Assembly: GCA_004194705.1 (NCBI GenBank)
Contig: SADC01000284.1
Location: 62,001-126,000 of the forward strand
Length of the DNA: 64,000 nt
Direction: 5' to 3'
From: Ditylenchus dipsaci
Lineage: Eukaryota > Nematoda > Chromadorea > Rhabditida > Anguinidae
Position numbers and translations under genes: made by a program
Part shown: positions 26,901-38,900 of the stretch, one piece after another
Layout: every line of letters starts with the position of its first letter
How positions within the stretch are numbered: position 1 is the first letter of the stretch
The notes under the pieces: generated by a model
Told to the model about the DNA's origin: nothing
Database searches by the model: none
The model's input: only the letters and a program-made list of their open reading frames with translations

Positions 26901-29900
26901 AATACCAAACTTCTACTTTCTATAAAGTTAATTTATGGGTTTCATGGGATACGCTCACAATTGAATATGGAATTGTGCTAATTTGAATTGATGCGATCCA
27001 ATCGGCTGTACCCCGAAATTTAAGCGGCGATTTGCTAAGTGGTCGATTTGCTAAGCGGTCGTTTTGCTAAGAAAAAAATTTAAGCGCGAATTTGCTAAGA
27101 ATTCACAATTTAAGCGCCAATTTGCTAAATGGTCGTTTTGCTAAGAATTTTTTTGCTAAGTAGTTGTTTTGATAAAGATCTTGTTTGTTAAGCTACATCT
27201 TCTTCAGTTCGGCTTAATTTCGGGGTAGAGACCTTAAAACCCAAACGGTTCAATCCAAAATCATGTTCTAAAAACGGTTTTAATTGAATCGGGGTCTCCT
27301 ACTCTGGACTGATTGCACCCAGAGGGATTCGAACCAGTAACTTTGGTGATGAGTATATGGACCTCTTCGCCAAGTAAACACTCAAAATTACGATAAAGAG
27401 GTATGCACCCAGGTGGATGCGAACCAGCATCCTCGGCGGTGGCTATCCAAGTGGTCGTCCACTTGGATCAAAATTTTTTTTTTACATTTTCGGTTTCCAA
27501 AACAATTTTTCTGCACTAATTCGAGCATGCTGAAGATGGTTTGACAGTGGTAAAATCACGTTTTATCGATAAATTTAGAGTTATTGCTAACGATTGATTT
27601 ATCAAAATCAAGAATTCACGATAACTGAAAAATTTCTTGATAAAACGTGATTTTACCACTGTCAAACCATTTTCAGGGTGCTCGAATTAGTGCAGAAAAA
27701 TTGATTTGGAAACCGAAAACGTAAAAAAAAATTTTTGATCCAAGTGGACGACCACTTGGATAGCCACCGCCGAGGATGCTGGTTCGAATCCACCTGGGTG
27801 CACACTTTATTTTTTACCGCAATTTCAGATATAAAAAGACTAACGTTTGACCTTTCAGGTTATTTGGGTGAATATACCCCTACTCTTGAGTTGCCGGGAT
27901 AACAACCTGTCCAGGTGGTACTCAACCCTAGATTTGGGATCGGGTAGGTGAAATCGCACTTTTGGTCTCATCAAGTCCAATTATTCACAAATTTTTTTGG
28001 TTGGAAATTTTTTTTTATTTAAATGAATTTTTTCATTTTTAAGACATCCAGGTGGGCATCCACCTGGTCAGGTGATACCTACACCAGGTATTAAAGTTGG
28101 GGTGTGTAAAATCGCAACTTTGGGCTTGATAAACCCAATTCCCCACACAATTTTAAGTTAGAAAAAAATGGCTTATTTTTTATTTTTAAGAAATTTTAAT
28201 CTTTCAGGTTTGGGTTTGGTTTGGGTATTTAGGGTGGTTTTAGGGTACTTGAGGTGGTTTAGAATGGTTTGTGGTAGTTTGGACACAATCTGAAAATATC
28301 AATTCACCTAGATCCCATATTCAAATCAGTAAAAAACAAAAAAAATTGGCCGAAAAATGACCGTCGGAAAAATCTCTAATCCCTACCAGAACATTGAGAA
28401 AAAGGAAAAGTACAAAAAGGCAGAAAAGTTCTTAACAAATCGGGATTTAAGAAAAGAATGCCTTAGCAAATATATTCTTAGCAAATGGGCGCCTTAACAA
28501 AAATTCTTAGCAATTTGTCGCTTAGCAAAAAAAATTCTTGGCAAAACGACCGCTTAGCAAATCGACCACTTAGCAAAATGCCGCTTAAATTTCGGGGTAC
28601 AGCCGATCCAATCCACGGCGTGTCAAACACGTCAAATAACCAAATCGGACTTGGCGTTCTGTTTTAATGAAAATTCAAAATAATATTTTTATTTTTAAAT
28701 ATCATTGACAAAATTATGCTCAATTTTATGCACTATGTATTTATGAAATTGTTTTTATAATTTCTTTGGATACTTTTTGTCTAAAAAGTCTGCTTCAAAT
28801 TCAATTTTCCCGATTTAAAGGAGGACGTACTTTTAAATACGCATTGTCTAGGTCATAGGTTCAAATCCGTGTGGGTGCATACCCTATTTTTTACCCCATT
28901 TTTTCATGTTTTATTTACAAGTTTGGTGTCAAAATGATCTTCGGTCTCTTGGCTATCCAACAAGACTATCAACGCAGGCTTTGAGAAAAATCATCACTGA
29001 GTTGCAGGCCAAAACCTACTGGAACACCGGGATTTTTTTTTGTTAAACCGTCCACTTTCTCGGTGAGAATCGCACATTTGGAAAAACTGTTATTTGCTTC
29101 AGAAAGCTGAGTGAACGTACTACGATCGTGCCAGACAAAAAATTTTTTTAGCAAAGAATTTTTGAGAAATAACTTTTTTTAAGTTAGCAATCTGACTCTG
29201 CCAATATAAATTCGAACTTTTGATTATTTTTTAAATGTTTACATTTCTAACAGAACTTGATTTTTTTCAAATCGGAAGCGCAAACTTATAGTTTTCCAAT
29301 GGTATCAAGCTAAACTAAGAAAAGTTATAACCAAAAACAGAAAATGCCCAAATAAACAAAAAATAATAAATTTAGATGTTTTTTAAAACGAATTTGTCTC
29401 TATACGAAGATCTCGATTTGGTCTTTTGTCGTGTTTGACACGCCGTGAATCGTACACAGTGGTATTATCACCGATCACGTTTGTTTTTTTTCATAAATCA
29501 ATGTCTCTAATTTCCCTTTTATGAAGACTCGAAATGAAAATAACCGTCAAAATATGTGAATCTGGCATCAGATTTTGTAAACTTGTTGTTCTCATGTGTT
29601 TTTTTTAATCAATCTTAAAAAATACTTTTATAAATACATTTTGCATTTTAAATGAGGTATCGGGGTATCAACAATCAGCTCGATAGGATGTATGAAAATG
29701 AGAGAACTAGTAGGTTGTCCCAAAAGTTCGCGGAAATTTTCCTTGGTCCCAGAAAAACAAGTTTTCAAACGATTAAAGTTGAAACTAGTAAAATGACTCA
29801 AAGTAAGTTTAAAAGAGGGTGCTCATCGCTTCTGTGCTTTATTTGACTTTCTTTTTTATCCCATACGGTAAAGCAACATTGGGCTCGACCAATGTACAGG

Positions 29901-32900
29901 GTGTGTCAAAAAAACTTGACCACCTGAAAAAATTGGTGTACGTGACACCTTGCCCGGCCGATTTCCGAATTTCGGGCCCTAACCGTCGGAAATTTCCAAC
30001 TTCACTTAGGATACTGTGCTAAATGACACAAAGTTTTATTTACTATGGACAGATTATAAATTCGTACAAAATAACGAAAAAGAGGAAATTTTCAAAGTGG
30101 TCAAATTATTCTGACACACCCTGTATGGCTCAAATTTGAAAAAAAAATGCAAGCAGAAAAATATAACGAGAAAAAATAACTTTTTTTTCTTGAATGTACC
30201 GTATTTCCTCTAATAAAGGCGCCAGCGCGTTTATTATTTGGATCCCCAAAAATCAAAAAAAATTGAGGTCGATCTCGATATTTTTGGGCGAAAATCCGAA
30301 ATTAAAAAGCAGAATCGGTAGAGCTCGCGGGAGTTTAAAAAAATTCAAAAAAGAGCAGATCGAAAAAAATTTCCTGTTCCGAGATACAAACCCTCAAAGT
30401 CAGGGGGCGGGCGCGTTGATTAGAGGAAATACCGTACTTGAAGATTTTTTAATTTCTAAAGTTGAATGCGACCAGCCGGTTTTCAAGCAGTTTGCACGCA
30501 TTGTTTTTCTATCATTGTTTAGGTTTAAATAGGACCCATATTTTTCAATTTTGAGTGATGTATCTGTTAATTGATATGATAAGAATCCAAAAGAGTCAAT
30601 AAACACAAACAAATTATGAAATAACTAATTTTCAATAAACTTCTCTGATATTTAAGAATAATTAATTTCTTTAATTATATTTTTTGTTTTTTTCAGACCG
30701 AATGCATTCCATTGTAGAAGGTCTGCGCAGTAGTAATGAAATCAGACAGTCTGAGGCAGCTAGTGAATTAGCAGAGATGCTTCTGCTAGGTAATGAAGAG
30801 AGCTTACCGAACATGCCTGTTCGAGATATTATCCAGTGTTTGATGGTGCTTCTTCAAAAGGACCACAACTTTGAACTGGTAAACATTTTTAGATTTGTGA
30901 TAAAAATATTGGGGAGTCCAAAAAAGTTCTGTCGCAATATTTATGATTTTTTTTATAAAGAAATTTCTTTCAATAGCTTTAAAGGGCATGCCCACGCTAG
31001 TAAGAGGTGGTGTGCGGGAATTTAAAATTTTTCCTAATCATTAAACTTATGTACGGATTTTTTAACTTGGTTTCTAACAAAACAAAGCCTAGAATTTAAT
31101 TTTAGGCATGGTTTTGTTAGAAACCAAGTTGAAAAATCCGCACAGAAGTTCAATGGATCGGAATTATTTTTGAATGGGTGGGGACAAATTTTGAACAGGT
31201 GAGCATGCCACTCTAAAAGGAGGACTGCCAACCAGTGATTGGAAAAGGCAAGGCAAAAACCAAATACAAAGCCAAAATTTTTTGCCCGGCCAAATTAGGG
31301 CATATAGACGTTTCCCGAATATTCCGATTCTAGAATAGTTTTGCATTTTTGCCTTGAGAGACCGAAGTTAACTATCCTGAAAAGATACCTAAGACACCCA
31401 TACCAAAGACACCCTAGAAATATGGCATTCGAAAATAGCTTTGTTAAGTGAACCTACCGCATAAAGAAACTCTGGTATCCATGTTTTTTTTTCATGCATC
31501 CAGAGTCGCTTTCGATTGGTTTGTGTCTAAGGTACGTGGGTGAGCGCATCTCAACTCCAAGCCCCCTGCGACGAAGTATTCCGAGCAAGACTCTTGATCG
31601 TAAAAGCATAGAGAAGATTAGGTAGAATACCTTAAATACATTGGTAATTATCTTTTTAGAGTATCCAGGTACCCTTTCAGGTTGGTTTACCTTGGTCCTC
31701 TAAGGCAAAAGTCGAATTTTGGGTTGCAGTATAGAATCCCCCCCCCACGCAGAGTGGTCGGGTGGAGAAGATAACTTTATATTCGTGTTTCTCGACTTCG
31801 ATTTCATGAGAAAGCCGGCTGTTTTTTGATTCTGAGAAAAAAAAATCGAGCCACAGGGCTATCACGGTTTTTAGTCAAAAGTTCAAAATTTTTGAACTTT
31901 TGAATTTGAAAGGGAATAAGGGCTGTATTGGGAGAGTAAGGGAATAAAGGGGGCCACTTTTATGGCAGAACGTTAGAAATTTAAATGTTTGTATTCTTCG
32001 ACTGCCTCACCATGTTTTCCACTGGGCCGCGGCAAAAAAGAGACTCTATATGCATTTTTTGATCAAGAGTACTTCTCGGAATCATGTCTAAGTTAGGGTG
32101 TGCGCGCATCTCTAACTCTCAAGCCCCCTGCGCCCACTTCGGGGGCGCAGGGAGTTCAGGGGCTTGGAGTTGAGATGCGCACATCTACATACCTTAGACA
32201 CAAATCCCTCGAAAGTGACTATGGATGCATGAAAAAGCATGCATACCAGAGTTTATTTATGCGGCAGGCCCCAGTATTCAAAACTATGTTCAACATTTTC
32301 TTGTTAGTGGGCCTTCAGTCATTAGTGGCCCCCTTTTATCCCCTTCTCCTCCCTATACAGTCCTTAATACCTTTTAAATTCAAAAGGCGCCAATTTAAAT
32401 TTTTCAAATTTTGACTAAAAACCATGATACCCAGTCAAAAAAATTTAGTCAAACCCCCCTGTGGATCGAATTTTTTTTCTCAGAATTAAAAAAAAACAGC
32501 CGGCTTTCTCAGGAAATCGGGGTCGAGAAACACGAATATGATGTTATCTTCTCGATCTGATAACTCCCCGTGGGGGGGGGGGGGAGGTGGATTCTATACT
32601 TGAGCCGAATTTTGTTTTAAAGGAATCAGTCTGAAAAGTGTTTCCACTTGTTTTTCCCCCTTTCTAGCGTCTTCAAAATCTTAGACGTGCTTAACACTGT
32701 TAAAGGGGGGAAGCCATTTAGGTTTGAAAAAGTGGCTTCCATGGCGCAGTGCGTAAGTGCTCGCGTTTGTGGCCAAAATGGTGTTTTTTGGTGTTGCAGG
32801 TTCAATCCCACGTAGGGGCACACTATTGTTTTTTGGCTCGTTTGGCCAGTTTAAAGGCAATTAGACTTTTTTGACGCCAGATTCGGGATCAGCGACCCAA

Positions 32901-35900
32901 ATTACCTCTAAACTGGCCAAATAAGCCAAAAAAATAGTGTGCCCCTACGTGGGATTGAACCTGCAACATTAAAAAAACACCATTTTGGGCTAAAAAATGC
33001 GAGCACTTACGCACTGCGCCATGGAAGCCACTTTTTCAAACCTAAAATACTCCCCCCCCCTCCAAGGTGCATATCCAATGACTGATCCGAACCCTCACTG
33101 CGAACCCTCACGTGTAACCCAATAGTCAAGTAAGGGTTTGGAAGAGTGAGAAACTGAGTGAGGGTTCAGATTTTGATTACTTTCTCTTACTTCTCTCCAA
33201 ATATCTCACTCTGACTCCTCAGTCTCAGGACAAAAACTTTTTTCACAAATTTTCCAGAAATTATGCTTAATTTTGACGGTTTGACTATTGTTTTCCTACA
33301 TATTTGAGGTATAAATTACGAAAAAATCATGATTCCCGACCCACTTAGAGATTATTGAAATCACACGGTAGCACCTAGATTGCACCCAAATCACCTGGAG
33401 AGTACCAATTTACCTGTAGAATACTGAAATCATTTGGAGGCTATTTAAACATCTGAAAGTTACCCAATCTACCTAAAAAGCATTCAAAGCTAAGCTGGGC
33501 CTGACGAGGTGGATATCCACCTCACCGGCCTGAAAAATAAAAAAAACTCCGGAGTAGCCAAAAGGCAAAAAGAACTCGTTATTTGGGGTTTACTAAAGAG
33601 GGGGGGGGTGAACTTGGCTATACTATAGAATCCCCCCCAGCTAGCGAAAATTTACTTTTCCTGAAAGGGAAGGGACCCGTCTCATTTTGATTCTCGTGCT
33701 CTGAATACGCACGGAAACACTTTGGTTTCCGAAAAATCGAAAAAAAAAATTTCGATTTGCCTTGGTCCCCCAAGGTAAAAAATTTAAGAGAATTCAAAAA
33801 AATTTTTTTGAATTCCCGCCAAAACATTTTTAAAGGGATTAAGGGCTGTATAGGGAGGGAAAGGGAATAAAAGGGGCCACTAATCACACAGGGGCCACTA
33901 ACAGAAGATGTTGAACATAGTTTTGAATACTGGGGCCTACCGCATACCGTATTTCCTGTAATAAGGCGGCACCCTCTAATAAGGCGGCACCCTAACTTCG
34001 AGGGTCTATATCTCGAAGCAGAGTAAATATTTTGGTTATCTGTTTGATGCGTTTTCTTAACTCCCACGAGCTCTACCGATTCTAATTTTAGATTTTGGTT
34101 GAGCACCCAAAATCTCGAGATTAAATTCGAATTTTTCGGATTTTCAGGGGTTTGAAAAATAAGGCGGCATGCCGCCTTATTACAGGAAATACGGTAAATA
34201 AACTCTGGTATGCATGCTTTTTCATGCATCCAGAGTCACTTTCGAGTGATTTGTGTCTAAGGTATGTGGGTGTGCGCATCTCAACTCCAAGCCCCGAGCC
34301 CCCTGCACTCTTGACCATAAAATGCATATAGAGTCTCTTTTTCCACGGCCCAGTTGAAAAAAAACCCTTAAAACCACTTATTTTTGGCTTTTGGCCACTC
34401 CTGGGTGCGTTCAGGCGAATTAAGCTGTAGACGAATCGACCCATGGAATAATTAATTAGCCATGAGCATATTGAGCTAGCGCCGGAAAATTCGATAAGCA
34501 AGATGTGACAGGGTCATAATTTCAGGAATCTGAAATCATAATTGTTCGAGCAATGCTCACCTATGGATTTGTTTTTCTAACTTTGTCGTGCAATTAGTTC
34601 GAAATAGTGAGGATTTAGAGTGAGGATCTGCTTTTTATCCGCCCCCGAAGGGGGCGCAGGGGGCTTGAGAGTTAGAGATGCGCGCACTCACTTACCTTAG
34701 ACATGATTCGAGAAGTACTCTTGACCATAAAATGCATATAGAGTCTCTTTTTGCCACGGCCCAGTTGAAAACATGGCAGGACATCCGAAATAGTCCAGAA
34801 TTCACTTTTTTATAATTTTGCCATGAAAGTGGCCCCTTTTATTCCTTCCCTCCCAATACAGCCCAATCCCTTAAAAAATGTTTTGGCGGGAATTCAAAAA
34901 AATATTTTTTTGAATTTTCTTAAATTTTTTACCTTGGGGACCAAGGCAAATCGAATTTTTTTTTCGATTTTTCGGAAACCAAAGTGTTTCCGTGCCTATT
35001 CAGAGCACGAGAATCAAAATGAGACGGGTCCCTTCCCTTTCAGGAAAAGTAAATTTTTCGCTAGCTGGGGGGATTCTATAGTGTTACCGTGAACTTTTCA
35101 CGAAAAAGCGATTGAACGGATCAGAATTCCAGTCCGGTGGGCTTTATCACTCATAATTTTACACTAATCTATTCTAAACCACCTCAATCTATCCCAAACA
35201 CACAATTTGAGCGATTAAGATGGTCGGACTGGAATTCTGATCCGCTTAATCGCTTCTCCCAAAAATTTTACCCCCCCCCCCCTTAGTAAAACCTTAAAAA
35301 CCACTTATTTTTGGCTTTTGGCCACTCCTGGGTGCGTTCAGGCGAATTAAGCTGTAGACGAATCGACCCATGGAATAATTAATTAGCCATGAGCATATTG
35401 AGCTAGCGCCGGGAAAATTCGATAAGCAAGATGTGACAGGGTCATAATTTCAGGAATCTGAAATCATAATTGTTCGAGCAATGCTCACCTATGGATTTGT
35501 CTTATAACTTTGTCGTGCAATTAGTTCGAAATAGTGAGGATTTGAGTGAAAATTTAGAGTGTGGATCCGCTTTTTATCGGGGACAGGTGAGGGTTCGGAG
35601 TGAGGGTGCGGATTTTATTGAGGGTTTGGAGTGAGGGTTCGGATTCGTCATTGGGACTCAGCTTTAAGAAGTGTTAACAAAAAAGAAGTTTGAGATTATT
35701 GAAAAAAAATGTCAAAAAACCTAACAATCAAGGAATTGAACCAAAACTTTTCGAACAACATTTAACAATCATCTTTTCCAGATGCTGACGGCCGCCAGAT
35801 GCATTACCAACATGCAAGAAGCCTTGCCAAGAGCCTTGCCAATCATCACTGAAGCCATTCCTCTACTTTTGCAAAAGCTTAAGCGAATTGAATACATAGA

Positions 35901-38900
35901 TGTGGCAGAGCAGTCACTAATCGCTCTGGAGGTGATGTCTCGAAGGAACGCCAAAAACATCCTATTGGCTGTATTTTCTTATTGTTTCTTCCTCGCCCCT
36001 ACTCATTGTTTTTTTTATCTAGGTGGTATTGCGGCGACAATCTCTCACGTAGATTTTTTCTCGCTGCCCAGTCAACGTTTGGCCTTCCAAATAGCTGCCA
36101 ATTGTGCCATCTATGTGGGCGCCAATGAATTCGCCTTTCTGAAGGACTGTTTGAGTGATTTGACCCAGCGTCTCAACTTCGTGGATGTCAGTTCATTTTT
36201 GGTTCTTTATTTCATTGCCTCTAGATTTCCCATGAACTGATTGCTCTCACTTTGTAGGACAAACGGTGTGTGGAGTCTATTTGCACATTCTTCAACCGGT
36301 TGATTGAAAATGTACGTCACCACCCAGACAAGCTCCGTGAAATTGCTGGTGCTAACCACGAGTTCCTCAAAAATGTGCAGCGTTTGGTAAAAAAAATATA
36401 TTTTCTGGATTTATTCTGTGGTAAAAATAGTTGATTTTGCAGTTGACCATACAACCGTCAACCATCGGATCAAATACTTTCCTGAGCTTGTTGAAATCAA
36501 TGCGCTATATGTGCAGCAAGTGTGGAGACATCGCTGTTGGCTTAATAACAATGGACATTGGGCGAACCATCCGCTATTTGTTGGTTGGGCCTGCGAAGAG
36601 CGATGATGCCAACTCTTCCAGCAACAACTTCGATATCACTGCTAGACCAGCACAGCAATTGCGAGAAATTATTGAGTTGATCGGGTGCGTTTTGTATTGT
36701 TGAAAATTGAAGAATGATATTTTTTCTGATCACAAAGTTTTTGAAAATGGCAACAGGTTCTGCGAGATTTTAAATCTGGGCGGTAAAAACCCAACTCGTG
36801 TCAATTTTATTTTTTCACAATTCCAGCCGGTGTATCCCACCAGCCGGTTTATCCCGATTTCGGTCACTCTGTTGTTTTTAGGCTTAGGCGCAGGATAGAC
36901 CAGCGTATGTTAGGACGGGCTCAAATGTGTTTTTTTTCCTTTTTTGGAGATATACAAGCTGAAATATGAAAAAGTAAGAGTTGAGACGAGTTGGGTGTCG
37001 TTCATTTGGGCCAGAAAAATTAAGGCCATGGACATTACGGATACCTGTCCACACTGATTTCTACCATTGTTTCTACCTCTTTTTGCTACCTCCAAAAACT
37101 TTTGAGGACGTTTGAGATAAGCCTCGAGGCAAATTGACAAGAATATCGAAATTGATAGATCCCTCATACTGAGCTATGGAGGATCAAATATAGGTAAAAG
37201 CGATGTCAAAAGGTAGCCATAAATGAATCCCCTCTTCATTGGTCAAATAGAAGAAATGGTTACAATTTTACTTAAAAGCATGTGTTTGTGGCCACAGTCA
37301 ACTCCTTCCATAGTGCACACCCAAGGGACAGGCGCCAGGTGTACACTATGGCGGGGAGTGCACTATGACGGGAGTTGACTGTATGTTGTTACAGTTTTAT
37401 TTCAGAGAGCTTTTGCCAAATCTGCCTAACACCGAAGTATTCGAAGTAACCAGTCTGCTGAACCACTACATGAACTCAGGCTCCTTTCCTCGTTGCCAAT
37501 ACCCATTCGATGTTTTGGCAGTTAACTGGTATGCAATCAATGAGTCTGGCACGGAATGGCGTCTGCTTGGCCCTCAAGAAACAGGTGCATTGGAACAAGC
37601 TAAGGGAAGTAGTGAACAGATGGCTGTGTTGCAAATGGAGGGTGATGTGTTTGACGTGGATTTCAGCAGAATGTTGAGACGAAGTCAGACTACTGGAGTT
37701 GAGTCAGCACTGGATAGACGCATCACATCCATGCACAACACCTCAGTGCCTCCACCTCCACTGACCAAATGTAAATTTGAAAATTTTGCGCTACTTACCT
37801 AACTCCCCTCCCCTTTATTTGAAAATCATTAAAGTTTTGCCTTAGCCAACACCTCCCCCCCGCCCCATTCTGTCTAGAACCCCAACCTTGGTACAGTTCA
37901 GTAGCGTCGAACATTTTTTGATTAATACTATCTTTATGGAATTTCAGATGGTATGGATCATAATGAGATTGACGATCGGGAATTATTAAAGCGAACGAAG
38001 AATGAAATGTTTTTGGAACTGATTGCCATGCTCTTCCCTTTGTTGGTAGAGGTGGGAACTGTTTCGGTAAATTTTGCTTATTTCTCGTGCAGCTCCTCCA
38101 CCACGTCCCTCCTCATTCAAAAACGTGTCTGTGGCATTGTGTTTTTGACCATTTTTTGAAGACTTCTCTTATCAAAATGATTGCCGATTTTGTAGCTTTT
38201 CTCATTGGGCTCAAATACACTTTCGGGACTCGCCCGAAATCGCCCAAAATAGTGTCTTTTCGACGTGAAACGATGAAATTCGTACAAAAATCACATTCCC
38301 ATGTGTGGGAAAGCATTTTCCAGAAAAAATTTTTATTGGCCTAAATTTCCTTGGTCCTCCAAGCTATACCAATCTGAAAGGGTACCCAGATACCCTTAAA
38401 AGATGGAATTTGAACATAGTTTTGTTAACTGGGGCCTACCGCATAAAGAAACTCTGGTATGTATACATTTTTTATGCATCCAGAGTCACGTTCGAGTGAT
38501 TTGTGTCTAAGGTATGTGGGTGTGCGCACCTCAACTCCAAGCCTTCTGCGCCCCCGAAGGGGGGGCAGGGGGTTGGTTGGTTAGAGATGCGCGCACTCAC
38601 TTACCTTAGACATGATTAAGAGAAGTACTCTTGATCATAAAATTCATATAGAGACTTTTTTGCCAAGCTCCAGTGATCAAAACGGGGTAAAAATGAATAA
38701 TAGGACAGCCAGATACCCTCTTCAAGTAGTTCACCTTGGTCCCCAAGACAAAAAGTCAAATTTTGGTAAAAAAAATTTATGGAAAGTGCTTTCCTACACC
38801 TGAAAACATGTTTTTGTACGAATTGCATCGTTGTACGTCGAAACAACATCATTTTGGGTGATTACGCGTGAGTCCCGTAAAGTGTATTTCTGCCTCTCAT

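Larger units (their letters stand above)
27004..28604. mobile_element. Mutator-like non-autonomous element, 9-bp TSD GATCCAATC
   Basis: TIR GGCTGTACCCCGAAATTTAA at the left and the complement ending TTTCGGGGTACAGCC at the right, each followed inward by tandem GATTTGCTAAGTGGTC units. TSD GATCCAATC at 26995-27003 and 28605-28613. 1.6 kb, no transposase; family C palindrome nested inside. Confidence 0.88.
33616..35088. mobile_element. Family A fold-back, 8-bp TSD GTGAACTT, with nested inserts
   Basis: GGCTATACTATAGAATCCCC at the left; GGGGATTCTATAGTGTTACC at the right. TSD GTGAACTT at 33608-33615 and 35089-35096, inside a family D-like remnant. Contains a family H MITE (33947-34194), two hairpin-core halves and one copy of the 34366-34620 duplication. 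Confidence 0.9.

Noticed and set aside
29652..29846. Reading frame [20 protein letters not shown] considered as an extra TRIP12 exon in the long intron
   Set aside because: No acceptor and donor with fitting phase and no similarity to TRIP12; exon 4 and exon 5 already join in phase.
38189..38344. Reading frame near [20 protein letters not shown] in a TRIP12 intron
   Set aside because: It lies in an arm of the family A element and recurs, inverted, in the opposite arm.
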